DNA from: an uncultured Prevotella sp. | GTDB lineage: Bacteria; Bacteroidota; Bacteroidia; Bacteroidales; Bacteroidaceae | Assembly: GCA_900315545.1 (NCBI GenBank) | Contig: OMZM01000012.1 | Location: 1 to 46,154, forward strand | Reading direction: 5' to 3' | Length of the DNA: 46,154 nt | In this document: positions 32,997 through 44,300 of the stretch, one piece after another | Position numbering within the stretch: position 1 is the first letter of the stretch | Layout of the letters: each line of letters begins with the position of its first letter | Made by a program: the position numbers and the translations under genes | Notes under the pieces: generated by a model | Told to the model about the DNA's origin: nothing | Seen by the model: only the letters and a program-made list of their open reading frames with translations | Databases searched by the model: none

Positions 32997-33662
32997 ATGC
33001 AAGTAGTCTACGAAGATAATCACATTATTATAGTATCTAAACAGAGTGGAGAAATCGTTCAGGGCGACAAGACTGGCGATACTCCACTCTTGGATATTGT
33101 AAAACAATATATCAAGGAGAAATACCATAAGCCGGGCAATGTATTTCTCGGACTTGTACATCGTTTAGACCGCCCCGTTGCCGGTCTTGTTGTCTTTGCC
33201 CGGACATCTAAGGCTCTGACGCGTCTGAACGACATGTTCCGTAATGGCGAGGTGCATAAGACTTATTGGGCTATCACGCAGGCACCTCCTGCCGACACGG
33301 AGGGCGAAATAGACAGTTGGCTTGTACGCAATGAGCGTCAGAACAAGAGCTATTCCTATCCTAATGAGCGCAACGGAGCTAAGCATGCCATACTGCGCTA
33401 CCGACAGATAGGCAGGTCTGACCGATACACGTTGCTCGAAGTCAATCTGCTGACAGGCAGACACCATCAGATACGCTGCCAGTTGGCATCGATAGGATGC
33501 CCTATAAAAGGCGACCTGAAGTATGGAGCACGTCGCAGCAACCCCGATGGCAGCATCTCGCTGTTGGCTCGCCGAGTGAGTTTCATACACCCCGTAAGCC
33601 ATGAGCAGATAGACGTGGAGGCACCGTTGCCTGCCGACCGTCTGTGGCAGTCGTTTAAGTAA
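32997..33662 (+). CDS. RluA-family pseudouridine synthase
   Basis: This 221-residue enzyme isomerises uridine to pseudouridine in rRNA or tRNA. The catalytic Asp is D58 in GLVHRLDRPVAGLVVFART. RHHQIRCQLASIGCPIKGDLKYG is the second family block. It lacks the N-terminal S4 domain of RluC/RluD, so it is a compact RluA- or TruC-like form; the target base cannot be told. It is 53 bases after fabG. Confidence 0.94.
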   Translation: MQVVYEDNHIIIVSKQSGEIVQGDKTGDTPLLDIVKQYIKEKYHKPGNVFLGLVHRLDRPVAGLVVFARTSKALTRLNDMFRNGEVHKTYWAITQAPPADTEGEIDSWLVRNERQNKSYSYPNERNGAKHAILRYRQIGRSDRYTLLEVNLLTGRHHQIRCQLASIGCPIKGDLKYGARRSNPDGSISLLARRVSFIHPVSHEQIDVEAPLPADRLWQSFK

Positions 33663-33690
33663 TGCTCATGAAGCAGACGGAAAGCAATCA

Positions 33691-34140
33691 CAGCAAAAAC
33701 CGTGCCAAACTCTACAAATTTTTCTTGCGAGCCGAAAAAGTATGAAAAATTTTGACAGAGAAAAAGTCTCCAAATAGAATTTTTATAGCCCATAGAATTG
33801 CAAAAATCTGTTAAATTTAATTCCAAATATAATTGTTAAAATTGTCAAAGAGTATCTTTGATGCGTCTATTTCGCCGATTTAGGCTCACTAAACATAATG
33901 TCTGAATGCCCCAAACACTATGTTTGGCATCCTCAAAGAGTGTGTTTGACAATCTCAAACATGCTCTTTGACAATTTTAACATATATAATTAGTGCACAT
34001 AAGGCATATATTATGAGGTAACAAGCTGACAATCAGGTGATTGCAAATGAATGCGAATTTTGGGCGTTTTTTGCTCCTTTGATTTCTGAAACGGGTTTCG
34101 AGGGCACTCACGCGACAGTAAACGACCCCAAAATTGATTA
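33691..34140 (+). repeat. Composite intergenic repeat, copy B (22-bp-phased palindrome array)
   Basis: This 450-base block is collinear with 12627-13075. The core at 33835-33981 (147 bp) is bounded by GTTAAAATTGTCAAAGAGTA and its near-inverse (TGCTCTTTGACAATTTTAAC). Inside, TAAACA (33890), CAAACA (33912), CAAAGA (33934), CAAACA (33956) and TAACAT (33978) follow one another at exactly 22 bases. Each of the middle units reads CAAACAnnnTGTTTG-like. The right part has TTTCGAGGGCACTCACGCGAC, one base longer than allowed to quote as a single block, ending at ACCCCAAAATTGATTA. It fills the 680-base gap between rluA and tamB; the remaining 200 bases hold only a weak promoter. Confidence 0.87.
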
Positions 34141-34268
34141 TAGTTTTTTGATGCAGAATACAGAGAATTGTCATGGAAAAGTATGCCTGAAAATGCTAAA
34201 GAATTACGATAGGAACTTTTGTGTTTTAATTATATTGTCTTAAAATCGTCCACGTTTTGCCATATTTC

Positions 34269-34300
34269 TTTGGTTGTTCAATTTTTTTTTGCTTATTTTG
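34269..34300 (+). promoter_or_regulatory. Weak candidate promoter of the tamB-tamA-tamB block
   Basis: TTTG (34269-34272), 20-base spacer, then TTATTTTG (34293-34300), which misses the consensus at the second base of TAnnTTTG. It lies about 45 bases upstream of the tamB ATG. No better match is seen there. Confidence 0.4.
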
Positions 34301-34343
34301 CAAAGTTAAGCGAGACGCATGTTCTCACGCATAGATAAGTCTG

Positions 34344-37300
34344 ATGAAGAAAATATTGAAATGGCTTGGCATCGTATTGCTGTCGCCAATTATTATATTC
34401 TTGTTGCTTTCCGTGCTGCTCTATCTGCCTCCGGTGCAGAACTGGGCTGCGCAGAAAGTGTGCGACTATGCTTCTGAGAACACCGACTGCGACGTTAGTG
34501 TGGGCAGGGTCAGACTGCGTTTCCCATTAGACTTGACGATAGAAGATTTCAAACTGAAGGAACGCTCAACCGAAAAGGCTGACCCTTTGGAGCTGCAGTG
34601 TGAGAAGTTTGACGTAGACATACAGCTTTTGCCGCTTTTCCGGAAACAGGTGGAGATAGACAACCTGCGTTTCCACAAGGCAAAACTGAACAGCAACGGA
34701 CTGATAGCCGAAGCACGCGTGAAGGGAGACATAGACGAACTGAAACTGGAGAGTCATGGCATAAACCTGAAGGAGGAATTATTGCGGCTCGACATGGCGC
34801 ACATTAAGGATGCAAACCTCGACATCGCCCTGACCGACAGTGTTTCGACAGACACGACGAAGACAGAAAACAAGTGGAAAATACTTGCTGAAAAGATAAA
34901 TATAGACAATACAAAGATTACTCTCCGTACGCCTGGCGACACGCTGCAGGTGGATGCAGAGCTCGGAAAACTGCGTGCCACAGGCGGAAACATAGACTTG
35001 GGAAAGGAAGAATACAGGCTCGGCAACGTTGCACTGGCAGAGAGTTCGCTGAGCTACAACAATAAATATGAGAAGCCGGTAGCCGGTTTCGATGCTAACC
35101 ACATAAGCCTTGACAAACTGGAATTAGACATCGATTCCGTCAGTTATATTGGCTCGCACCTCGACCTGTCGCTGAAGAAATGCAGTTTCAGGGAGAAAAG
35201 CGGAATACAACTCGACAATCTGAGTGGAAACGTAAGGCTTGATTCTACTAAGGTATGCGTGCCCAACTTGTCGCTGAAGACACCCGATTCGCGCATAGAT
35301 GCTAATCTTGACCTCGACCTGAATACTTTTGACAGCAAGAATCCTGGCAAGATGAATGCAACGCTTGATGCCTCGATAGGCAAGCAGGACATAATGCGAT
35401 TTCTTGGCGACATGCCTGCTGATTTCCGGCGCCAGTGGCCAAACCATCCGCTGACGGTCAGCGGAACAGTGGCTGGCAACATGCAGCGTGTGAGCCTGAG
35501 CGGACTGAACATCAACTTGCCTACGGCGATACATGCAAACGCTACTGGATGGATAGAAAATCCTACCAACAGTAATAAACTGAAAGCCGACATAAAGCTG
35601 CGCGGAACGACAGGCAACATGAACTTCGTTACGTCGCTGCTCGACAAAGACACGCGTAAGAACATAAACATACCAAACAATATAGGTATAGACGGACGTT
35701 TTAAGGCAAACGGCTCACGCTATTCTGCCAACTTCGAGGCGCGTGAGGGTGGAGGAAAACTGACGGCTGACGTAGACATTGAGACAAAATCCATGACATA
35801 TCATGCCGATGTGAAAGCAAACAATTTCCCTGTCAACCATTTCGTAAAGGGCGTAAATCTCAGTCCGTTCACGGGAACGGTAAAGGCAGACGGAACAGGC
35901 ACCGACATAATGTCGCCTAAAACAAGGCTCACGGCAACGGCAAAGATAGACAAGCTGACATTCGACGGCTACGACCTTTCAGGCATGAAAGCAAATGCAA
36001 CGGTAAACAACGGCAAGGCAGTAGCAAGCATAGACAGCCGAAACCCACTTTTCAATGGTAAGATAGACTTGCATGCGCTGACAAACAGCAAGATGATGAA
36101 TGCTACAATAGTAGGCGACATAAGTCAGCTCGACCTGTACAAAATGCGCCTTGTAGATTCGCCGATAAACACGTCGGGGTGCGTTCATGTTGATATTTCA
36201 ACCGACTTAAACAACTATTATAAGCTGCAAGGATATGTAAGTGATTTGCAGGTAGTTACAAGTGATAATAAATATCGTTCTGATGACTTTGTCATAGACC
36301 TGCTGACAAATAGAGATACGACGCATGTTTCGCTTAACAGCAGCGATCTGAAGCTGAAAGTCGACGGCAAGGGTGGGTATAAACGACTGCTTAGCCAGAC
36401 GGAAAAGCTCGTCGACGAGATAAAACGCCAGTATAAAGACCGACGCATAGACCAGCCGGCACTGAAACAACGACTGCCAGACGTCAGCCTTTACCTTGAT
36501 GCAGGCAATGACAACTTCATTGTGGAAATGCTTAACAGCAAAGGATATAACTACAAGAAAGTATTTGCAGACATACAGTCGTCAAGACAGACAGGACTCA
36601 ATGGTAATGTGTATGTTGACTCACTGTGCATTGACAGTGTGCGTATAGATAAGGTTAAGCTGAATCTCAAGACAGAGAACGACGTCTTCGCATATAATGC
36701 CCAGATACAAAACAATAAGGACAATCCACAGTATGTATTCAACGCACTTATAGACGGAACATTGTCGGAGACGGGCAGCGACATTCGCGCGAGAGTATTC
36801 GACAAGAACGATGACTTGGGTGTAGACTTGGGACTGGCTGCCGTAATGGAGGAAAGTGGTATGCGCATAAGGTTGTCTGACACGCAGCCCATATTGGGAT
36901 ACAAGCAGTTTACAGCCAACGACGATAACTATATTTACCTGTCGGACGACAAGCGGCTTTCTGCACGCTTGCAGTTACAATCGGAAGACGGCATGGGTGT
37001 GCAGCTGTATACCGATGACTCAAACACTAATGCACTGCAAGACCTGACATTGTCGCTCCACCATTTCGACCTGCAACCGATAACCTCATCGCTGCCGTAT
37101 CTGCCACGCATGACCGGTATTCTCAACGGCGACTATCATATAATTCAGACAACAGACGAGCTGAGCGTGTCAACGGCTATGAACATAGACAACATGACTT
37201 ATGAAAACTGTCCTATGGGTAACATTGGAACAGAGTTTGTCTATATGCCGAAGGAAAACGGAGAGCACCACATAGACGGTATCTTGATGCGCGACGACGA

Positions 37301-38990
37301 TGAAGTGGCAACCATAAAAGGAAACTACAATGCCAAGACCGAAATGATAGATGCCGACCTGAAACTAAACCGCATACCGCTCGAGCTTGTAAATGGTTTC
37401 ATACCAGACCAGATATTCGGACTACGTGGCTTTGGAGATGGTCAGCTGACCATGAAGGGTAAACTATCGAAACCTGATGTTAACGGAGAAATATACTTGG
37501 ACGAAAGCTACATATTCTCGCAGCCTTATGGTGTCGAGATGCGCTTTGCCAACGACCCTGTTCGCATAGTAGGTTCGCATTTGTTGTTCGAGAACTTCGA
37601 GATGTTTGCCTATAATGACGAATCGCTAAATATTTCCGGCTCTTTCGACTTCTCCAATCTTGACAAGATGTATCTCGACGTAAGGATGCGTGCGCAGAAT
37701 TTCCAACTGATAAATGCAAAGGAAAACGCACGTTCAGAAACCTATGGCAAGGCATTTGTCAACTTCTTTGGAATGATGAAAGGACGACTGGATAATCTGC
37801 AAATGCGCGGAAGACTCGATGTTCTGGGCTCTACCGACATGACATATATACTGCGCGATGCACCTCTTACTACGGATAACCGACTGAACGAGCTCGTAAC
37901 CTTTGTTAATTTCTCAGATAGTACAAAGGTACAGGTAAACCGTCCGCCTATAAACGGTGTCAGTATGGACCTGTCAATAGGAATAGATGAAAATGCACAT
38001 ATAAAGTGCGACCTCAATGCAGACCATTCAAACTATATCGACCTTGTGGGTGGTGGCGATTTGAGAATGCAGTATAATGTTGTAGACAATCTGCGACTGA
38101 CAGGCAAATATACCCTTGCCAACGGCGAGATGAAGTATTCGTTGCCAATAATTCCGCTGAAAACATTCACCATTCAGGATGGCAGTTATCTCGAGTTTTT
38201 AGGCGATGCCATGAACCCGCGACTGAACATAACGGCAACAGAACGCATAAAGGCAACGGTAGGAGGCGATGGTGGAGTCTCGCGCTCGGTAGACTTCAAC
38301 TGTGGAGTGGTAATAACCAAGACTCTGAAAGACATGGGATTGGAGTTTATTGTAGATGCTCCGGAAGACCTTGCCATAAGCAATGAACTCAATACGATGT
38401 CGAAAGAAGACAGGGGCAAGGTAGCCGTAACGATGCTGACGACAGGAATGTATCTCGCCGACGGCAATACAAGTGGATTTACAATGAATGGCGCATTGAG
38501 CTCGTTCCTGCAAAATGAGATAAACAACCTGACTGGCTCTGCACTCAGAACACTCGATCTGAGCATAGGAGTAGACAATGCTACGGACGCAACAGGAAAC
38601 CTGCATACTGACTATTCGTTCAAGTTTGCAAAACGTTTCTGGAACAATCGATTACGAATATCAGTAGGTGGAAAGGTGTCTACAGGTCCGGATGTAGCAG
38701 GACAGAACCAGTCGTTCTTCGACAATGTAACATTTGAATATCGTCTTAACGAGAATGCCAACAAATATCTGAAACTGTTTTACGATAGAAATTCATATGA
38801 CTGGATAGAAGGTAATGTCGGCGAATACGGTGCTGGTTTCCTTTGGAGACGTAAACTCCAGCACTTCCGTGATATATTCAGATTCAAGAATGACAGACAG
38901 CGTATTCCGTTTAAACCTGTAAAACGAGACTCGCTCAGCAATGGCAGGAGTTCAGACACTCTAAACGTTAATAACAATAGCAGGAAATGA
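34344..38990 (+). CDS. Translocation and assembly module protein TamB (first copy)
   Basis: This very large protein (1548 residues) has one N-terminal membrane anchor (ILKWLGIVLLSPIIIFLLLSVLLYL, residues 3-27). A long beta-rich periplasmic body follows, made of many short Asp/Asn/Lys-rich strands as expected for a TamB/AsmA-type beta-taco groove. The C-terminal DUF490 region runs from about 1000 to 1530 and includes GSYLEFLGDAMNPRLNITATERI and FLQNEINNLTGSALRTLDLSIGVDN. TamB-like proteins bridge inner and outer membrane and work with TamA in outer-membrane biogenesis or lipid transport. Its TGA overlaps the tamA ATG by 4 bases (ATGA), so expression is coupled. Confidence 0.92.
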   Translation: MKKILKWLGIVLLSPIIIFLLLSVLLYLPPVQNWAAQKVCDYASENTDCDVSVGRVRLRFPLDLTIEDFKLKERSTEKADPLELQCEKFDVDIQLLPLFRKQVEIDNLRFHKAKLNSNGLIAEARVKGDIDELKLESHGINLKEELLRLDMAHIKDANLDIALTDSVSTDTTKTENKWKILAEKINIDNTKITLRTPGDTLQVDAELGKLRATGGNIDLGKEEYRLGNVALAESSLSYNNKYEKPVAGFDANHISLDKLELDIDSVSYIGSHLDLSLKKCSFREKSGIQLDNLSGNVRLDSTKVCVPNLSLKTPDSRIDANLDLDLNTFDSKNPGKMNATLDASIGKQDIMRFLGDMPADFRRQWPNHPLTVSGTVAGNMQRVSLSGLNINLPTAIHANATGWIENPTNSNKLKADIKLRGTTGNMNFVTSLLDKDTRKNINIPNNIGIDGRFKANGSRYSANFEAREGGGKLTADVDIETKSMTYHADVKANNFPVNHFVKGVNLSPFTGTVKADGTGTDIMSPKTRLTATAKIDKLTFDGYDLSGMKANATVNNGKAVASIDSRNPLFNGKIDLHALTNSKMMNATIVGDISQLDLYKMRLVDSPINTSGCVHVDISTDLNNYYKLQGYVSDLQVVTSDNKYRSDDFVIDLLTNRDTTHVSLNSSDLKLKVDGKGGYKRLLSQTEKLVDEIKRQYKDRRIDQPALKQRLPDVSLYLDAGNDNFIVEMLNSKGYNYKKVFADIQSSRQTGLNGNVYVDSLCIDSVRIDKVKLNLKTENDVFAYNAQIQNNKDNPQYVFNALIDGTLSETGSDIRARVFDKNDDLGVDLGLAAVMEESGMRIRLSDTQPILGYKQFTANDDNYIYLSDDKRLSARLQLQSEDGMGVQLYTDDSNTNALQDLTLSLHHFDLQPITSSLPYLPRMTGILNGDYHIIQTTDELSVSTAMNIDNMTYENCPMGNIGTEFVYMPKENGEHHIDGILMRDDDEVATIKGNYNAKTEMIDADLKLNRIPLELVNGFIPDQIFGLRGFGDGQLTMKGKLSKPDVNGEIYLDESYIFSQPYGVEMRFANDPVRIVGSHLLFENFEMFAYNDESLNISGSFDFSNLDKMYLDVRMRAQNFQLINAKENARSETYGKAFVNFFGMMKGRLDNLQMRGRLDVLGSTDMTYILRDAPLTTDNRLNELVTFVNFSDSTKVQVNRPPINGVSMDLSIGIDENAHIKCDLNADHSNYIDLVGGGDLRMQYNVVDNLRLTGKYTLANGEMKYSLPIIPLKTFTIQDGSYLEFLGDAMNPRLNITATERIKATVGGDGGVSRSVDFNCGVVITKTLKDMGLEFIVDAPEDLAISNELNTMSKEDRGKVAVTMLTTGMYLADGNTSGFTMNGALSSFLQNEINNLTGSALRTLDLSIGVDNATDATGNLHTDYSFKFAKRFWNNRLRISVGGKVSTGPDVAGQNQSFFDNVTFEYRLNENANKYLKLFYDRNSYDWIEGNVGEYGAGFLWRRKLQHFRDIFRFKNDRQRIPFKPVKRDSLSNGRSSDTLNVNNNSRK

Positions 38991-41287
38991 AAACAATAAA
39001 AGCACTCATATTATCACTTACAATCGCTCTTTTCTACGCATGTTCTACCACGAGTGGAGTTCCTGACAATGATAAATTATATATAGGAATAGACAAAATA
39101 AAATATTCCGAAAGACAGAATGATGAGCATACGTTGCTGACAAAGGAAGAAGTTGACGCAGCATTGGCTTGTGAGCCAAACGGAGCACTGTTCGGTAGTT
39201 CGTCATACAGAACTCCATTTCCTTATGCACTATGGATTTGGAATGCTTTTTCAAAGAAAGACACTAAGTTTTCCAAGTGGATGACAAAGTCATTTGGCAA
39301 GGCTCCCGTGCTGATGAGTTGGGTAAATCCAGAACTGCGTTCGTCAGTCGCACAGTCGGTTCTTTACTCTCATGGCTTTTTTGACGGGAAAGTTACCCAT
39401 GAAATAATAGACACAAGTAATCCCAAAAAGGCTAAGATAAAATATAATGTTGAACTTGGAGACTTGTTTCTTATAGATACACTTGAGTATATCAACTTCC
39501 CGCAAGAAGCAATGCGCCTTATAGACAGCACATACAGCGAACGCAAGATAAAGTCGGGCGATGCGTTTGACGTTTCCACACTCGACGAGGAACGTCAGCG
39601 CGTAACATCGTTGATGCGTAGCAACGGATATTATTATTATCAGTCTGGCTATGCGTCATATTTGGCTGACACTATTGCAAAACCAAAACACGTTCAACTG
39701 AAGTTACAACTGGCAGACTCTCTACCAGAGAGAGCGTTGCACAAATGGTATATTGGTAAGTTGGACGTCAACATACGACGCTCCTTTATGGAAAAACTTA
39801 ACGACTCGGTAAAGCGTCGTCGTTTCACTATCCACTTTAATGGATCACGTCCTCCAGTTCGTGCGAGAGTTATAATGAAAGACGTTAAGTTGCGTACAAA
39901 GCAGCCATATAGCTATGACAAGTATGTTGAATCGGCAAATAAATTGTCGGCAAACGGTTTGTTTTCTATGGTTGATTTCAAGTTCACACCACGAGACAGC
40001 TCAGAACTCTGTGATACGCTTGACCTTATGCTGACATGTGTGTTAGATAAACCTTATGATTTCTATGTAGAGGCAGATGTTAAGGGTAAGACAAACGGCT
40101 ATATAGGTCCTGGTCTTACGCTTGGTCTGACAAAGCGAAATGCCTTTCGTGGCGGTGAGAAACTTGACTTCAACCTGTATGGAAACTATGAATGGCAGAC
40201 AGGACATGACATAGAAGGAAGCTCTACAGGTGTCAACTCTTATGAATATGGTGCGTCAGTTGCGATAGATTTTCCTCGTCTGTTTATTCCACGCATACGA
40301 AGATACCGATTCTTTACAACGCCATCAACAATAGTTAAAGGCTCTATGAACATTGTCAACAGAGCAAAGTATTTCCGCAGACACGTCATTTCGGGTGAAT
40401 TTACGTATAATTTCCAGACGTCTGCCACGTCTAAACATTCTTTCAGTCCTTTGGTTTTAGAATATGACTATATGAACAAGATGACTGATAAGTTCAGAGA
40501 AATACTTGAACAGAGTCCTTATCTAAAAGTTGCTATGATGGATGTTCTTATTCCAAAGATGCGCTATACGTATAGCTATTCAAGTCCGCAGAGATATAGA
40601 AACCCAATATATTGGGAAACAACCATCAGCGAATCGGCAAATATTACGTCGGCTGTTGGTGCGCTGTTTGGTAACAAATGGAATGAAAAGGACAAGAAGA
40701 TATTTAAAAATCCATACGCTCAATACATCAAAATTGAGTCTGACTTGCGTAAGACGTGGACATTGTCTGAACATTCGCAGGTCGTCGGACACTTAAACGC
40801 AGGTATTGTGTACAGCTTCGGTAATTCAGAGAGTGTTCCGTATATTGAACAGTTTTATGTGGGAGGTGCCAATTCCATTCGAGCTTTCAATGTCCGCACT
40901 ATTGGTCCTGGTGGTTTTGTAAACCAGAATCGCCGATTCTCATACATGGATCAGACTGGCGATGTGAAGTTTGTTGCCAATTTGGAGTATAGAACGCGAC
41001 TGTTTGGCAATCTCAACGGAGCAGTTTTCATAGACATGGGTAATGTTTGGACCGTTCACAAGGATGATTTCCGCAACGATACACAGCTGAAATTCTCAAA
41101 GGTCTTTGACCAGTTGGCTATTGGTACAGGCGTTGGTTTGCGCTATGACCTTGACTATTTCGTGTTGCGACTGGACTGGGGATTTGGTCTACATCTGCCT
41201 TACGACACTGGCAAGTCTGGTTTCTACAACATACCTTCGTTCCGAGACGGACAGAGTATACATCTTGCAATAGGTTATCCATTCTAA
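38987..41287 (+). CDS. BamA/TamA family outer-membrane protein
   Basis: This 766-residue outer-membrane assembly protein of the Omp85 superfamily has an N-terminal signal with a lipobox-like FYAC (Cys19) followed by STTSGVPDNDKLYIGIDKIKY. A lipoprotein-type start like this is typical of Bacteroidota TamA. POTRA-like segments occupy about residues 30-360. The C-terminal 16-strand barrel includes VGGANSIRAFNVRTIGPG (about 625-642, the VRGF-like signature loop region) and ends SFRDGQSIHLAIGYPF with a terminal Phe. It lies between two TamB genes and overlaps the first by 4 bases, which supports a Tam-type complex. Confidence 0.92.
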   Translation: MKTIKALILSLTIALFYACSTTSGVPDNDKLYIGIDKIKYSERQNDEHTLLTKEEVDAALACEPNGALFGSSSYRTPFPYALWIWNAFSKKDTKFSKWMTKSFGKAPVLMSWVNPELRSSVAQSVLYSHGFFDGKVTHEIIDTSNPKKAKIKYNVELGDLFLIDTLEYINFPQEAMRLIDSTYSERKIKSGDAFDVSTLDEERQRVTSLMRSNGYYYYQSGYASYLADTIAKPKHVQLKLQLADSLPERALHKWYIGKLDVNIRRSFMEKLNDSVKRRRFTIHFNGSRPPVRARVIMKDVKLRTKQPYSYDKYVESANKLSANGLFSMVDFKFTPRDSSELCDTLDLMLTCVLDKPYDFYVEADVKGKTNGYIGPGLTLGLTKRNAFRGGEKLDFNLYGNYEWQTGHDIEGSSTGVNSYEYGASVAIDFPRLFIPRIRRYRFFTTPSTIVKGSMNIVNRAKYFRRHVISGEFTYNFQTSATSKHSFSPLVLEYDYMNKMTDKFREILEQSPYLKVAMMDVLIPKMRYTYSYSSPQRYRNPIYWETTISESANITSAVGALFGNKWNEKDKKIFKNPYAQYIKIESDLRKTWTLSEHSQVVGHLNAGIVYSFGNSESVPYIEQFYVGGANSIRAFNVRTIGPGGFVNQNRRFSYMDQTGDVKFVANLEYRTRLFGNLNGAVFIDMGNVWTVHKDDFRNDTQLKFSKVFDQLAIGTGVGLRYDLDYFVLRLDWGFGLHLPYDTGKSGFYNIPSFRDGQSIHLAIGYPF

Positions 41288-41327
41288 AACGCAATAAGTC
41301 ATAAAAGTAGTAAAACACATAATACGT

Positions 41328-44300
41328 TTGATTTTATGGACCGTTCTTGGTCTGTATCTGTCAATTATACTGTTGGGAAGTATTCCGGCAGTACAGCGAT
41401 ATATGGGTAACACTGCTGCTTCGCTTATTTCCGACAAGTTAGGTACGCGAGTAGAAGTAGGCTCTGTCAGTTATGGACTGCTCAACAGGTTTGTCGTCGA
41501 CGATTTGTCAATATACGACAAATCGGGTTTGGAGATGCTGAAAGTATCGCGTGCCTCAGCAAAACTTAGTATCAGGGAATTGTTGCGAGGCAATATTGTC
41601 ATCACGTCGTCGCAGCTTTTTGGCGCCAATGCCAAGCTGTATAAGGCAGACGTGCAGTCTATGCCTAACTATCAGTTTGTTATAGACTCCTTGAAAAGCG
41701 ACAGCGACAAATCTTCCGAATTGCATCTTGCCATCCATTCTCTAATCGTTAGGAATGGGGAAGTTAGCTACGACGTAACGAACGTGCCGGAAACCAAAGG
41801 CATATTAAATCCTTCTCACCTTCATATATCAAACCTCAGTTCTCACATTGTCTTAAAGAATCTGACAGACAAGGCGTTCGACATAAAGGTAAAGCGATTG
41901 TCGTTTAGCGAGAAGTCGTCACTCGACGTGCGCTCATTGATATTCCGCCTGAAGGTAGATGACGACAAGTATGTTATAAAGGATTTCACGTTTGAACTCC
42001 CGTCAACAAAACTTCATACAGACAGTATTTGTATTGATGCAGGCAAGCAGTTTATGTATGCCGCAAAGTTAGACAAATCGTATATAAACTTGACTGACTT
42101 AAAGTGTTTGGACAAGTCTCTCGACATAAACAAACATTTCTCCCTGTCGTGCAATATAGACGGTGATAAAGACAGGTGCAACATTCAGAGGATGTTGCTG
42201 GGTACGTTTGATAAAGGATTGCTGTTTGACGGCGACATAAGGCTATACAACATGCAGAATTCTGCTGACTGGATGGTTCATGTCAGAAAGTTCTTTGCAG
42301 ACACGCCGACGCACCAACTGTTTGTCAATAAGCTGATAAAGGACAGAGAAACGTCAGAAATGCTTTCAAGACTCGGAAACATAATATTTGTTGGCGATAT
42401 AAACAGCAGGGACAAAACATACACGGCAAAAGGTGAATTAACTACTGGTACGGGCAAAATCAGTCTTGACCTGTCTGCTGTCAACGATGTTCTGAATGCC
42501 AATATATCTACACCCGATTTAAATCTCGAAACGCTGTTGGGCAACAATCGACTGGGCACTGTTGCCGGCACTGTCAGCATAAGAAGCAAGGGGTTGCTGC
42601 GCAATGCCGTCAGTTCACATGTTGTCGGCAAAGCAGATGTCAAGCATGTTTATTATAACGGCTCCAGGTATCAGAACATTTCTTTTGACGGTGCATACCA
42701 TGACCGAATATTCGACGGTACACTGAGCATGGACGACCCTAACAATGGTGTTGCTAAACTGAAAGGCTATTTTAACTGGCACAAAAGAGTGCCTGAAAAC
42801 AAGTTTACTGCATCGCTGCAAGGCGTTGATTTATCAAGGTTTAGTCTTTCAGACATGCTAAGCGAAGGCGTCGTAAGTTGCACTGTTGACGCCAATACCG
42901 TAGGCAGCAATATGGATGATTTGTCTGGTTTTGTAAATGTAAATAATTTCGTTCTGAAAAACGGCAAAAACACTTTCTCCTTCGATAGCCTGCGTTTCAA
43001 TGCCACACACGACAACAAGCTGCACAACATCAGTCTTACCAGCGATTTTGCTGCCGTAGACGTAAGCGGCGAGTTCAACTATCGTACTATCGTCAACAGT
43101 CTCAAACGTCTTGTCATCAACAAGATACCGACACTGTCGAAGTTTACCAACGTTTCATCGCCCATTAACAACCGTCTGTCTATGCATGCTGTAATACGAA
43201 ATGCAGATTTTCTCAAACTGCTGCACGACAAGGACATCGTTCTCGAAACACCTGTATATATAGAAGGTATGCTCGACGACACTCGCAATGCCGTGAACAT
43301 GACGTTCAATGCCGACAAGTTCTCTTATGACGGTACGAGATACGAGAATGCCGTCGTCAACATGAAGACCTCTGCCGACACACTCTATGTTGACGGCACG
43401 ATAGACAAACTGTCTGCTGACGATACGCGAATGAACCTGGATGTCAGGACTAAAGCCATCGACGACAGACTGCTTACTGATGTCGTTTTTTCAAACAATA
43501 CCCTGCATCCTTTTGGTGGAGAGTTGTCGTTTGCCACTGACTTCATCAAGTCGCTGACTGGCGGGCAGCCAACTGTTGCCACGACGATAAATCCGTCGGA
43601 AGTACACTTCGACAACATATCATATAACGTTGAACCGTCGGAAATAGTTTACAGTAATGGCAAGTTGCTGATAGACCATTTTGCCATTGAGAACAACAAT
43701 CAGCACATCTTCATATCGGGCATGGCGACGAAGCACAGTGAAGATACCGTGAAAGTAGACCTGCAAAACATAAACGTAGACTACATATCCTCTCTGCTCA
43801 ATGTCAACGGTGTTGAGTTCAGTGGCATTGCCTCTGGCAAGGTGTCGGCTACGTCGGTATTGTCGTCGCCACAGGTTGAGGCTGGCATACAGGTCGACAG
43901 TTTTCGTTTTGTCAATGGCAGGTTGGGCACGATGTATGCCGATGCGTTGTGGAGCAAGGCTAAGAACAGCATCGACATAAAGGCAGTATGCGACGACGGA
44001 CCGTTGGCAAAGACCAATGTCGACGGTTATGTATCGCTCGAAAACAGCTATCTCGACCTCGACATAGAGACTCATAACACGCGCATAGAGTTTCTCGAAC
44101 ACTACATCGGCAGTTTCATGGACAACATCGAGGCACGTGCCGAAGGAAAGATAAAGGTGTTCGGACCGCTTAGCAATGTGAACATAGAGGGTAGGGTGGT
44201 AGCCGACGGCGATGTCGAGGTTAAACCTTTGTCTACGAAATACACCCTCAGAAACGATACCGTCAGTTTCTATCCAAACCGAATAGTGTTCAGTCAGGAC

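Noticed and set aside
34037-34243. Small protein gene of 68 codons in repeat copy B (and the 60-codon frame at 12979 in copy A)
   Set aside because: The frame follows the repeat and not a gene: starts and stops differ between copies, no ribosome site is evident, and the downstream halves are unrelated.
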